Below, in pieces: positions 44,346 to 56,800 of a stretch of DNA of 64,000 nucleotides (position 1 is the stretch's first letter; each line of letters begins with the position of its first letter). Under the pieces are notes generated by a model. That model was not told the origin of the DNA, searched no databases, and saw nothing but the letters and a program-made list of their open reading frames with translations. The stretch is from positions 12,644,001 through 12,708,000 of the forward strand of contig NC_088347.1 of assembly GCF_036884655.1 (NCBI RefSeq), read 5' to 3'. Source of the stretch: Musa acuminata AAA Group (Eukaryota > Streptophyta > Magnoliopsida > Zingiberales > Musaceae). Position numbers and translations under genes: made by a program.

Positions 44346-44361
44346 TGGTATCAGAGCTCGG
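44346..44361 (+). other. Primer binding site of CRM-like element
   Basis: TGGTATCAGAGCTCGG two bases after the LTR end, matching the initiator Met tRNA 3' end. Confidence 0.88.
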
Positions 44362-45084
44362 CTCAAGTTTGAGGTTTACGTATCTATTTATTTGCTATCT
44401 TTTAGATTTTTTTTCTTTTCTCTTCTTCTTCTTTTTGGCCAATATCTATAATTATTGTTCTTCTTTCATCTTCATTGTTGTGCTTCTTGTGTTATTACTA
44501 TTCTTATTTGTAATTCCACACTTTATGGTATAAAAAAAATGATCAAAAAGTCAAAAAAAAAAAAAAGAAGAGAGAAAATCAAAGGCTAAAAAAAAAAAGA
44601 GGGAAAATCAAAGGTCAAAAAAAAAAAAAAAAGAGATCAGAATTAAAAAAAAAAAATTGCGGATTCAAAGAATACTTGCAAGTTATAGAATTTGATCTTT
44701 GTTCATTTGAATTTCTATTTCGATTTGGAAATCTTTCTTCATTCCTAAAAAAAAAAATTCTAGTCTTTGCTTATGATTAAAGTGCATTACACACACCTTT
44801 AAATTGGCCTATCTTTTGTTTGCTTTTAAAGCCGTCAAATTTCACTATTTTTTTTTGAATTGTCATAATCTGAATTGTTTGTTTAGGTACCTTAATTAAT
44901 CTAAGAACTCAAATAACAAAACAAGAGAGGTAAAAGGCAAGAGTGGTAAGATCAGTATCGAGAAAAGCCAAAAAAATTGTGTGAAACACGAGTGGAGTGA
45001 ATCAAATCTATAGTGAAAAAAAAAAAAAAAAACGTGAGGGAGTGTTGGTGAGGTTGTTCTAACTTTGTTTTTCAGGTTGTATAC
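44362..45084 (+). other. CRM-like leader with A-rich near-repeats
   Basis: No gene. At about 44525-44660 the words GAGAAAATCAAAGG and runs of 8-16 A alternate in about three imperfect units. Another A run lies near 45017-45032. Confidence 0.75.
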
Positions 45085-48000
45085 ATGTCTAAAGATAAAG
45101 AAGCGAGTTCTTCATCCAATGATCTTTTAGTTCAAGCAATGCAGTAATAATTTGAACGTATGTTCAAAGTGATGGGAGATGTAAGAGATCATCTAGAAAG
45201 GTATGATGATGCAATTAATAGATTGCAAGGTGAACCACGACGTGGGAGACAACCAACCTTTGTCAATGATGAATATGATGGTGGCGATGATGTGGATGAT
45301 GACCGAGTTACTCTAATTGGTCAAGATATTAATCCTAGGAGACAAACTAAGAGAGGACGTTTTGATGGTGTGGACAGAAACATAAGCAACATCAAAATGA
45401 AAATTCTTTCTTTTCAAGGGAAGAATAATCCATATGCCTATTTGGAGTGGGAACAAAAAGTGGAGATGATCTTTGAATGTCACAACTACTCTGAAGAGAA
45501 AAAGGTAAAATTAGCCGCTGTTGAATTTTTTTATTATGCTATTGTTTGGTAGGATCAATTGTGTAAAGACAGGTGTAGAAATGGTGAAAGGCCTGTAGAG
45601 ACTTGGTTGGAGATGAAACAAATCATGAGGAGGAGATTTGTCCCTAGCTATTACTATAGGGATTTGCATCAACGACTACAAACCTTGACACAAGGTTTCA
45701 TGAGTGTTGATGAGTATCACAAGGAGATGGAGATAACCATGATAAGGGCTAATGTGGATGAAGATCGTGAGGCCACCATGGCTCGATTCCTGAGTGGATT
45801 AAACAAGAACATTGCTGATCTTGTAGAATTGCAACATTATGTTGAGATTGAAGACATGGTGAATGTGGCCATGAAGATTGAGAGGCAACTCAAAAGAAAA
45901 GGCACAAGGTATGATTCAAAACCTTATTCGGGTTCTTCTTCTTCTTGGAAACTGAATTGGAGTAAAAAGGATGATAAACCCATTGTTAAGCCTAAAATTG
46001 ATGAGACTAAAGGTAGAAATGAATTAGGTTGCAAGGGTAAAGGTGAGAATCTACCTAATCAAACTAGAGGTATTAAGTGTTTTAAGTGCCTTGGGCATGG
46101 ACACGTGGCACGCGAATGTCCTAATAAAAGAGTTATGATCATGAGGGATGGAATTGTAGAATCTGAAAGTGAGAAAGAGGATGATAAAGAAATTCTAGAG
46201 GATACTAGTGATGTAGAGTATGCTAAAGGTGAAAATCTAGTTGTTCAACGCATACTTAGTTTGCAAAATGAAAATGATGAACATGGTGAACAACATGAAA
46301 ATCTGTTTCATACTCATTGTTTGATTGCTAACAAGTTGTGTAATGTGATTGTTGATAGTGGAATTTGCACAAATGTGGCAAGCACCTTGCTCGTGGAGAA
46401 ATTGAAATTACCTACTATCAAGCATTCAAAACCTTACAAGTTACAATGGTTGAATGATAGTGGTGTAGTAAAGGTAAATCGACAAGTGTTAATTTCCTTT
46501 TCAATTGGTAGATATAAGGATGAAGTTTGGTGTGATGTGATACCTATGTATACTAGTCATATGCTATTGGGGAGACCATGGCAATACGATCGAAGGGTAA
46601 TATATGATGGATTCAAGAACCCTTATTCTTTGATCATAGATGGATAGAAATATCAGCTTGGAACTCTGCCTCCAAAGACAATTTTTGAGGACCAAATGCG
46701 CATAAAACAACAATATGAGGAGCTTGAGTCTTCATTAACCAAAACTTTGGGGAGGGAAAAAGAAAATGATGAGTTGAGTGATAAAAATGAGAGTATTGGG
46801 AAATACAAGGGGAGAGAAAACAAAGAAAGTTTGAGTGAAAGAAAAATGAGTGTTTATGCCAAAATGAGTGATGTGAAGAAAGCCTTAACCATGAGGCAGC
46901 CCTTACTTGTACTTATGTACAAGGATGTTCTGATTGCTTCTAACAAAATTGACAAGAGTTTGCCTAGTGTTATTGTTGATCTTTTGCAGGAAAATGAGGA
47001 TCTCTTTCCCGAAGAAGTTTCTAATGGTTTGCCACCAATTAGAGGAATTGAGCATCAAATTGATTTCATTCCAGGTGCAAGCATACCAAATAAGCCAGCA
47101 TATAGATACAACCCTGAAGAGACCAAGGAAATCCAAAAACAAGTAAGTTAGCTTATGAAAAAGGGGTATGTGCGAGAAAGCATGAGTCCATGTGCAGTTC
47201 CTGTTCTGTTGGTGCCTAAAAAGGATGGATCATGGAGAATGTGTGTTGATTGCCGAGCCATCAACAAAATCATGGTAAAGTATAGACATCCTATTCCTAA
47301 GCTAGATGATATATGTTGGATGAATTGCATGGTTCTTGTGTGTTTTCAAAAATTGATTTAAAATCTGGATATCATCAAATAATAATGCATGAAGGTGATG
47401 AATGGAAAACTGCCTTCAAAACTAAACATGGTTTATATGAATGGTTGGTTATGCCTTTTGGCCTAACTAATGCACCTAGTACTTTCATGAGATTGATGAA
47501 TCATATTTTACGTGCTTACATTGGAAAATTTATAGTGATTTATTTTGATGATATACTTGTGTATAGCAAAAGTTTAGATGAGCATGTAACACATTTAAAA
47601 GCTATTTTTGACGTGCTTAGAAAAGAAAAGTTATATGCTAACATAAAGAAATGCACTTTTTACACTAATAAAATTACTTTTCTTGGACATGTTGATCAAG
47701 AAAAAGTGAAAGTAATTAGGGAGTGGCCAAAACCTACTAGTGTTAGTGATGTTAGAAGTTTTCATGGTCTTGCTAGCTTTTATAGAAGATTCATTAAGGA
47801 TTTTTCTACAATTGCTGCACCATTAACTGAATGCATAAAAAAGAATTTGGGATTTAGATGGGGCGAAAAACAAGATGATGCTTTTAACTTGCTTAAAGAC
47901 AAACTCAGTTCAGCACCTTTACTTGCTTTACCAAACTTTGCTAAAACTTTTGAGATTGAGTGTGATGCGAGTGGAATAGGAATTGGAGGAGTCTTAATAC

Positions 48001-49823
48001 AAGAAGGCAGACCCATTGCATTCTTTAGTGAGAAGCTAAGTTGAGCAAGTCTTAACTACCCAACATATGACAAGGAGTTTTACGCTTTGGTAAGAGTGTT
48101 AGAGACATGGTAGCACTATCTTTGGTATAAGGAATTCATTATACACACCGATCATGAGTCCTTGAAATATCTCAAAAGACAAAGAAAACTAAACCGTAGG
48201 CATGCAAAATGGGTGGAGTTTATTGAATCCTTTCCATACATCATCAAGTATAAACAAGGTAAGGAAAATGTGGTTGCCAACGCTCTTTCTAGAAGGTATG
48301 CTCTAATTTCTCAACTTGATGCAAAATTATTGGGTTTTGAGTATATTAAAAATTTATATAATTCTGATCATGATTTTGCTAATGTTTATGAGGCATGTGA
48401 GAAAGGGGGTTTTGATAAGTTCTTCAGACATGATGATTTTCTTTTTAAAGAAAATAAGTTGTGTATTCCTCAATATTCAATGAGAGAATTACTTGTGAGA
48501 GAGGCACATAGTGGAGGTTTAATGGGGCATTTCGGGATTAGAAAAACTTTAGATGTGTTAAGTGATCATTTCTTTTGGCCGCACATGAAAAGAGATGTTG
48601 AGAGATTATGTGAGAAATGCATTACTTGTAAACAAGCTAAATCTAAAGTAATGCCTCATAGATTGTATACTCCTCTTCCTATAACTAGTGAGCCTTGGGT
48701 TGATATATCCATGGACTTTGTCTTGGGTTTACCAAGGTCAAAAGGAGGGAGGGATTCTATTTTTGTTGTTGTTGACAGGTTTAGCAAGATGGCACATTTC
48801 ATTCCTTGCCACAAAACAGGTGATGCAACACATGTTGCGAGGCTATTCTTCAAAGAAATTGTAAGATTACATGGCATTCCAAAGACAATTGTGAGTGATA
48901 GAGAAGTGAAGTTCCTTAGCCACTTTTGGAAAACACTTTGGAGCAAGTTGGGGACAAGGCTATTGTATTCAACCACTTGTCACCCACAAACAAATGGATA
49001 AATGGAGGTGGTAAATCGAACTTTATCAACACTTTTGAGGGCCATAATTCAAAAGAATTTAAAAAATTGGGAGGAATGTTTGCCACATGTGGAGTTTGTT
49101 TATAATAGAAGTGTGCATGTTACAACAAACCATTCACCATTTGAAGTTGTGTACGGGTTTAATCCATTAACTCCTATGGATTTGCTACCTTTACCTCTAG
49201 AAAAGGCCAATTTGGATGGTAAGCAAAAAGCTGATTTTGTCAAAGCATTGCATGAAAGGGTCCAGACACAAATTGAAAAGAAAACTCTACAATATGAGAA
49301 ACAACACAACAAAGGCCGAAAGCAAGTAGTATTTGAACCTGGTGATTGGGTTTGGGTACACTTGAGGAAGGAAAGATTTCCTAACCAAAGGAAGTATAAA
49401 TTAACACCAAGAGGAGATGGTCCATTTCGAGTCTCTCAAAAAATCAATGACAATGCATACAAGTTGGAACTACCGGGTGAGTATGGTAATGTTAGTGCAA
49501 CCTTCAATGTTTCTAATTTATCTTTGTTTGATGTAGGTGATGAAGACAGTGATTCGAAGACGAATCCTTTCAAGGAAAGGGGGAATGATATGAATGAGCA
49601 AGTTCATTATAATTTTGCCAAAGACCCTTTAACTATTCATCGAGGACCAATTACAAAAGCGAAAACTAAAAGGATGAAAGAAGCCTTAACTTGTTTATTA
49701 GAAGGCATTTGGAAGGAGCAAACTAGTCAAAACTTGGTCAAGGTTCTATGGATACAAGAAGTGCCTAAAATAATCAACCTGATTCAAATAAGTCAACATC
49801 ATGAAGAGAAAGTCCAACCTTGA
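45085..49823 (+). pseudogene. CRM-like gag-pol polyprotein, degraded
   Basis: Start ATGTCTAAAGATAAAG. Gag core at 45390-45930 (YLEWEQKVEMIFECHNY, MKQIMRRRFVPSYYYRDL); zinc knuckle CFKCLGHGHVARECPNKR near 46078-46131; protease VDSGICTNVAS near 46352; RT with YFDD at 47541-47552; RNase H ECDASG near 47958 and HTDHES near 48141; integrase zinc finger near 48510-48640, catalytic Asp in ISMDF and VSDREVKF, Glu in MEVVNRTL; then a GPY/F-like PRGDGPFRV. Stops: 45145 and 45148, 45550, 46645, 47149, 48042, about 48111, 48999. An extra AT near 47308-47312 shifts frame. No chromodomain is evident. The last 80 codons lie in the 3' LTR. Confidence 0.92.
49571..49585 (+). other. Polypurine tract of CRM-like element
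   Basis: CAAGGAAAGGGGGAA directly before the 3' LTR, inside the pol reading frame. Confidence 0.85.
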
Positions 49824-50409
49824 GAGAATGATGAACTTTTAGCCATCTTTGAAGAATAAAGGTCATTCAGTCATATTGGACTATATTAGGAATTGTGAGC
49901 TTATTCATGAATAATTATTCAAAACAATTCAATGTAGATTCATGAGTAATCTACATTCATGCATTAGGAATATGAATGTCATTTAATATATTCATTCCCT
50001 TTGTACTTGGCTTTTGTACTATATAAACAAGGCTGACTCTCTTTGTAAGGGGACATTGAGAAGTATATTCAACTTACAATACCGGTGAGTGTTTTGTTTT
50101 TAAGTTCTTGCATGAACTTTGGACTTATCAAGCATTTATGTTTGTGGCATTCAAAACCCAAGAAAAATCTTTGTTTTTCCTTTCAACTTATCAAGCTTCT
50201 TAGTTTGTGATGTTTTAAGAGAATCAAAGTACTATTCTAATTACTTCATCAAATTTTCATTGATTATGTGATTAGAATAGTTTTCCTAACTTCAATCTTA
50301 AATGATCCATCTTGTTTCAAATCATTGGAGGGGGTCAATTTGCATTCCATATGTATCATAGCTCTTTAGCTATCGGGGTATATCGTTGCTAAGTTGAAGA
50401 TTTCCATCA
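49586..50409 (+). repeat. 3' LTR of CRM-like element
   Basis: TGATATGAATGAGC...TTTCCATCA, followed by CTCCC. Pol continues into it to the stop at 49821-49823. TATA box 50019-50028. Confidence 0.93.
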
Positions 50410-50414
50410 CTCCC

Positions 50415-50708
50415 CCTCTCCACCTCAGAGTAAGCCTGGAGTTTTAAGGAATGTCGTCACAACCCTGCAACGTAAATCATCACTAGAGAGGAGGGTGCTT
50501 GACCTCCTTCACCCTCTTCTAGAGATCTGCAAAGATTCAAGGATATACGATCTCCCTAGGTAACACAATTTATCTTATACGCAGTTTTAAGTTTCATAGA
50601 TTTTGCGCACCAATCTTCGCACGACGATGAACATCTTTTTAAGAAATTAGGGATTTTGTTTTCTGTTCTTCCGCTGCGCATGTGATGTCGCCTCAAGATT
50701 TTCCAACA
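50415..50708 (+). repeat. 5' LTR of the Angela-type element, last part
   Basis: Follows the CTCCC repeat and ends GATTTTCCAACA, then ATGGTATCTGAGCC. Confidence 0.87.
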
Positions 50709-50709
50709 A

Positions 50710-50723
50710 TGGTATCTGAGCCA
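50710..50723 (+). other. Primer binding site of Angela-type element
   Basis: TGGTATCTGAGCCA, one base off the usual TGGTATCAGAGC. Confidence 0.78.
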
Positions 50724-52240
50724 GATTGTTTGTGTGAAAGATTGGTCTTGAACTATGTGTGTTGTGTTTTAGGAGGAATTTTGTCATCAAGATCGTTGAC
50801 GACCAAGGTGAGAAAGGATAGCAACTGTTGCTGCCATTGTTGCTAACACAAAAGTGGCTAAAGGCTGCTTGCAGCCTTGGCCATCTACGTGTAAGCGGTT
50901 GGCTGCTGGTTGCCAACGGCCGTCGGTCGATGTCCTGCCTATATTAGGCCACGAGCAATGGTGCCTGTAGGGGCGGGTATTGCACCACAAGGGGCGATAC
51001 TTGTGGGCACTGCCTCGGCAAGGGGTAGCACCTACGAGTGCTGTGCCCGTAGGCAGAACCACCCACAGGGGCGGTAGGCTCATAGGGCACCGCTCGATGG
51101 GGCAACACCGTCTGCGAGCATTGCCCTATGGGCAGAATCGCCCACAAAGGTGGCGGCACCTGTAAGGGTGCCCACTCGCGGTTGCAGCGCCACCTGATGG
51201 GGCACCCTCCCGCGGGGGCAGCGTTGCCAGCGGGATTGCCACCCGCAGGCAGGGGTAGCGCCCCCGCCCTCCACCGCATAGGCTACCATCGGTAGGGTGG
51301 CGGCGGCAACAGCAATGGAAAGGGAGAAAGAGGGTTAGGGTTTTTTGGGCAAAAAGATAGCTTTGCCCCTATGAATTTGAGAAATTCTTGATCTGTCCTT
51401 TTTCTCCAAATTATGAAAATACCCTTTAGAATTTAAAAAACTCCCTATATGTCCTTGATTTCAGAAAATATTAATTAATTAAAAAGCTTAATTGATTATT
51501 ATTTTATTATTATCTAGTAGTCCTACATGATGATGATTTATACATGTGATGTATGATTTGTGGACGGATGATCCTGGACCGTGTGATGTGTGTACTTGTG
51601 ATTATTATTATTTTCAGGCCTGCATACCTATGATTAAGTTGTAATCACATGAGGAAGACAGCGAGAGCATGGATATGATAGCGGGACCCACGAAACGGAT
51701 AATTGTGATGTATGGAGATGCGTCAAGATGTCGACGGAACCAACAAGAACGAGTTGGACGACCATAGGGCATGGAGATGCACCGCTACATATATATATCT
51801 TGATGTGAGTGATTAGGCCCACTGGCTCGGGCCTGATCACATTAGCCTGTGGTCCATGATCATCTGGTGCCATTGCTCATGTGATGTGTCATTGGTTATA
51901 CACCTACTATATATATATATATTTGCATGCGATGTAGATATATATTAAATATGTATGTGTGTGACATGTCATATTAGGAGACCAAATCAAAGAAACCCCT
52001 CTCTCAACAATATTAAGTTAATAAAAGTGAGTCAATTAGATTAACCCACGTGGCTTTCCATCATTATAGGTAGGGATCGATTCTCGGTGTAGATTAAGTT
52101 GGTCGAGTCCCTCGAGGCTCACCTATATAGTGATTCGCTATCTTGCCTACGACATAGAGATGTCACCGGTGACCTAAGGATATGGTATGTTTATTCGAGT
52201 CCCTCGACTCTCCGACATATTCATAAACTCTTTGAGGAAT
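50724..52240 (+). other. Angela leader, GC-rich then AT-rich, no gene
   Basis: 50940-51310 is strongly GC-rich, with loose repeats of GGGGC...GGCACC and CCCACAGGGGCGG. Openings here on both strands (to 111 codons) come from base composition. 51420-52240 has no coding signal. The N-terminal part of gag expected before 52240 is not recognisable, so it is deleted or decayed. Confidence 0.7.
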
Positions 52241-52805
52241 AGGGAAAGACTCAATGATATGAGATATCCAAGAGCCTCTTCTGTGCTACGATGACTGAGG
52301 AGACATCGGTTCAGAACCATGTCCTAAAGATGATTGAGTGGATAGAGAAACTCATAAGTTTAGAAATGGTCCTAGAGGATAACATATATGTGGATCTTAT
52401 GCTTCAGTCCCTACTAGATTCATTTTCACAATTCATAATGAATTTTAATATGAACAAGCTTGAGGTGACTCTCCTAGAGCTCCTCAATATGTTGAGGGAG
52501 GCAAAGAGCATTATCAAGAAATTGAAGCCAGTTCTCTACACTGGTGAGACAAGAAAGAAAAGGGTAGTAGAAAAGTCCCTTAAGAAGGGCAAGGGCAAGG
52601 GCTGACTAAGTAAAGCAAAGGTTGCTAAGAAAGACTCGACAAAGGACAAAGGCCAGTGCTTCCACTACGAAAATGATGGACACTAGAAGAGGAATTGCAA
52701 AGAGTATCTTGTAGAGATAGCGAAACAGAAGCTTAAAGAAGCTTCAGGTACATTCATGATTAGTCTCCATTGGTCAAACTCTTATGATAACACATGGGTA
52801 TTGGA
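52241..52805 (+). pseudogene. Angela-type gag (C-terminal part)
   Basis: Reads DSMRYEISKS-like near 52250, then a 104-codon opening at 52291-52605 with [34 protein letters not shown] and [12 protein letters not shown]. After a TGA at 52603-52605 the knuckle reads QCFHYENDGH, a stop, then KRNC (second Cys to Tyr, and TGG to TAG). The protease lead-in WVLDT follows near 52797. A frameshift at about 52809 separates this frame from the rest of pol. Confidence 0.83.
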
Positions 52806-53427
52806 TACGATAGTGCTTATTATATTTGTAATTCGTTGTAAGTTCTAGCAAGACCAAGGAGATTGGCAAGAGGCAAGATGAACCTTAAGATAGGCAATGG
52901 AGCAAATGTTACTACAGTAGCTGTTGGTGTGGTAGCCCTACATCTGCTTAGTGGAGCTATTATTGCATTGGATGTAAATTATTTTATTCTTTCTATTATC
53001 AAAAATATTATTTTCATTTCATGTTTGATAGTTAGTGGATATAAATTAGTTTTTTAGAACAATGGTTGTTCAATATTATTAGATGATGAGATCATCACAA
53101 GAGGAACATTGCATAATGGTTTATTTATACTAGACACTACTCCATATATCATGAATATAACTGTGTAAGAGAAACGAGATTAGTTGAACAGTACATTCTT
53201 GTGGCATTATAGGCTAGGTCACATTCATGAGGGAAAGATTCAAAAGTTGCTAAAGGATGGATGTCTAAATCCATTCGACAATGAGTTATATGTAACTTGC
53301 GAGCCTTGCCTTCATGGAAAACTGACCAACTCTCCATTTAGTGGAATTGGAGAAAGAGCTACTGAGCTCTTAGAACTCATACATAGTGATATATGTAAAC
53401 CCATGTCAACTTATGCCATTAGTGGTT
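52806..53427 (+). pseudogene. Angela-type pol, 5' part (protease to integrase), interrupted by R-C
   Basis: Protease remnant ICNSL...RRLARGKMNLKIGNGANV near 52830-52910. Pre-integrase FLWHYRLGHI near 53190 with the CEPCLHGK zinc pair near 53300, then the start of the integrase core (ELIHSDICKPM, first catalytic Asp). Stops at 53055 and about 53166-53180. Coding stops at 53427 exactly where the TGTTAG LTR of R-C begins, and resumes in phase at 58749. Confidence 0.87.
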
Positions 53428-53852
53428 TGTTAGAACCCTTGCAGATTATAAACTTGGGGTTGATCTCTTTAGGAGATCGGCCTCCTTGGAACTCTATAGG
53501 GGTTCCTCCCTCCAAGTTGCTGCTCAAAGACTGCAGAAAAGATTCATCTATTACCTATCAAAAGAGAAGGAATACATGGCTATTTATAGGGCTTCTAAAC
53601 CCTAACTCCTAATAGGACTCCTATTTAAGACTCTTACTTCTAACCAACTCCTAGTCAAGACTCCTATTCCCTTACAACTCCTAATTCTTCTCTAAGAAAA
53701 CACCTCCTACATGAATGCCCCTCTCAATTAGGACTCTCCTAGCTAGAGTCCTAACAGAATGTCCCTCTTAATTAGGACTCTCCTAGCTAGAGTCCTAACA
53801 GTTTTCATGAATGTCCCTCTCAATTAGGGCTCTCCAAGCTAGAGTCCTAACA
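53428..53852 (-). repeat. 3' LTR of R-C (425 bp)
   Basis: TGTTAGAACCC to GAGTCCTAACA on the + strand. Compared with the 5' LTR it has one extra unit of about 44 bases (GAATGTCCCTCTTAATTAGG...), so the motif 'CTCTCCTAGCTAGAGTCCTAACA' occurs once more. Confidence 0.92.
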
Positions 53853-53869
53853 GACTCGCCCTCTTCAAA

Positions 53870-56800
53870 TCAGCCTTGTCCTCGAGGCTGATGATTCGTG
53901 AATTCTGGGAATTTGATCTTCAAGTCGTCATAGTTCTCCCAAGTGGCATCTTCTATTGGTAGGTTTGTCCACTGTATTAGCACTTCATTAGTGGGTCGTC
54001 GTCGTCGAGTCACGATCCGTCGATCAATAATGGCACTTGGCTGGGTCTGGAGTTCTCTTTGGGTAGTCATATTTGGTGGGTGGCTTTGGGCTGTCTCCAA
54101 GCACCTATTTAAAACTTCCGTCTGGCTGTTGGTTTGTGGGTGATATGTCGTACTCCTTTCTAATTTAGTACCCTGCATATGGAATAACTTTGTCCAAAAT
54201 ATGCTCTTGAAGATGCAAGTAGAATTTGTTACAAGCACAATGCGTCCCTTATAGCATAATTCTTTTGAGTCCCGATTGTAATGAGCCACGGAGCTTGGTG
54301 CTTCCTCTAATTTTTTTTGTATCTTACTGGTCTCTAAATCTTCCTGCCATTCCATCTTAATATCTTTAAGGAAGTCGCTGGTTGGAAGTAAAACGACCAA
54401 AAATTCAGCTTGCTCAGGTAATTGCGAAAGCGCATCTGCAACAATATTCTCTTTCCACCTTTTGTAAGTTATTTCATAATCAAATCCAAGAAGTTTTGTT
54501 ACCCATTTTTGCTGCTCAGGGGATGATATCTTTTGCTCCAAAAAGTACTTGAGGCTTTTATGGTCGGTTTTAATTTGAAATCGTCGACCAATCAAGTAGG
54601 GTCTCCACCGCGTTGCTGCGCGCACAATAGCGAGCATCTCCTTATCATATGTTGACTTATTTTGATAGGAGGGAGATAATGCCTTGCTAGTGTATGTGAG
54701 TGGTCGACCATCTTGCATGAGAAAGACTCCAATTCTGACTCCAGATGTGTCGGCCTCAATAATGAAGGGTCGGTTGAAATCTGGTAGTTCTAGCACCGGC
54801 GTCGTCGTCATGGCTGCCTTAAGTTTGTCGAAGGCAGCGGAGGCTCTGTCAGACCATTGGAAGACATCTTTTTTCAGTAAGGAAGTAACTGGTGCACTAA
54901 TCTCTCCATAGTTTTTCACGAACTTACAGTAGTAGCCTGTTAAACCCAGAAAGCCATGTAGCAATTTTATGTTCCTCGGGGTCAGCCAGTTTTGCATTGC
55001 TCCAATTTTGAAGGGGTCTACTGCCACACCTTTCTCTGATATGATATGCCCAAGATATTCCACCTTCTTTTGAAGAAAGCAAAAGTTCATAGTGGTTGTT
55101 GTGTGTTCAAAAGGTGGTTTTCGATATGTCTTCTTCGCATACTCGTATTTGATGATACCCGGATCGAAGGTCCAGCTTTGTGAAGATTTGTGCTCCCTTA
55201 GCAACTCATCTACTACTGGAATAGGGTATTTATCCTTGATGGTTATGCCATTGAGAGCTCGGTAATCAACACATAATCGCCATATTCCATCCTTCTTTAG
55301 TATGAGGAGCACCGGTGAAGAGTAAGGGCTGCAACATGGCCGAATAACTCCTGTTTTGACCATCTCTTTTACAATCCTTTCTATTTCATCCTTCTGGAGA
55401 TGTGGATACTGATATGGCTGAGCATTTGCTGCAGATTTTCCTGGAAGAATCGTTATACAATGATCATGCCAACGGGTAAGAGGTAGGTTGCATGGTTCGT
55501 CAAATATATCTGAAAATTCAGCAAGCAAAGGAAGTAGATTTGGATCTTCAAATTTTGTTGGCTCTCCCTTAGTTTGCTGCTCAAGTTATACCAAAAGGCC
55601 ACTGCATGCTTTATGCAAAACCTTCTTCATTTGTTGTGTGCAAATCGTCGTTATGTCGCCCTCACGTTTCCCGTTCAGTATCACCTATTTATCCTTACTG
55701 TAAAATTTCATAATTAGTTGCATAAAATTCCAAGAAATATCACATAATGTCGTCAACCATTTAATTATGAGCATGGCCTCATGATCATCAAGAGGGAGAA
55801 GGAAGAAATCTGCAATTATCTCTTGGTCCTGCAGCAATAGTTTCTCCTGCGGGCGCCTACGATCACAATTCAAAATCCGTTCGTCGATGACCTTAACGTT
55901 AAACCTGCTGCAATTCTCAATAGGTAAGGCCATCTGGATAGTAACCTTACTATTTAGAAAGTTATTAGAACTGCCTGTGTCGATGAGAACAGTGATCGGT
56001 TATTGTTTGAGAAGGCCTCCAACTTTTATCGTTTGCGGGTTTGAGTAGCCAGCTAGTGCATGTACCGTAACTTCAGTCGATTGTGGGTCTTCTTCTGCAT
56101 CTTCTTCTTCATGTTCAAGGCTCTCTTTTGGATGTTCAATGACCTCTTCTTCTATTGGTTCAATCATAAGAAGTCTCCCTTTACTACAGCGATGCTCACG
56201 GCTCCACGGCTCGTCACAATGCCAACATAACCCCTTCGCATATCGCTCCCGAAGCTCTTTTCTTGTTGACCTCTTTGGTGTAGGGACTTGGTCGATAGTA
56301 GGGTGGGCTGAGGGCTTCAATATTACTGGTTGAGGAGTGACCCTAGTCCTCCGAGCTTCATGGTTCAATTGCTCCTCTTGATGTCATGCGAAAGAGATGG
56401 CTACCATAAGTGTATACGGTTGTCGCGCTTTAACCTCTCCTCGGATCTCCGGCTTCAAGCCCTCAATGAAGGTCCTCAATAGCTGTTTTTGAGACCAATC
56501 ACGAGTTTAATTAGATAACCTTTCAAACCTGGTTTGGTACTCCTGAATGGTGGAGGTTTGTCGGATCTTTGCTAGTTGTTCGTTAATATTCTCGTAATCG
56601 ATTGGTCTGAAGTGAATCAGCAGTCCTTCTTTGAATTGTCGCCATGAAAGGACTCCATAAGTATGTTCCAACCAGTCAAACCACTGTATAGCATCCCCTT
56701 CAAGATGTATAGCTGCAATTTTCACCATAGATACATCCGTGGTTTTGTGGTACCGAAAATATCACTCCGCGCGCGAGATCCAACCAATCGGGTCTCCTTC

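Larger units (their letters stand above)
43521..50409 (+). mobile_element. CRM-clade-like Ty3/gypsy element, full length (6.9 kb)
   Basis: LTRs 43521-44343 and 49586-50409 (823 and 824 bp; TGATATRAATGAGC...TTTCCATCA), target repeat CTCCC at 43516-43520 and 50410-50414. Primer site at 44346, polypurine tract 49571-49585. Gag-pol 45085-49823 is in gypsy order (RT, RNase H, integrase). Assignment to CRM rests on the gag-protease linker (FHTHCLIANKLCNVIVDSG, LLGRPWQYDRR) and on pol ending inside the 3' LTR, both known from CRM elements. LTRs differ by a few percent by eye. The gene carries eight stops and one frameshift. Confidence 0.92.

Noticed and set aside
50944..51289. Overlapping GC-rich ORFs rich in Ala, Gly and Pro on the minus strand
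   Set aside because: Composition effect in the GC-rich leader; no recognisable domain, and several frames are open at once.
53184..53612. 142-codon ORF as one protein
   Set aside because: It crosses from Angela integrase into the R-C LTR at 53428, so the last 60 residues are chance.
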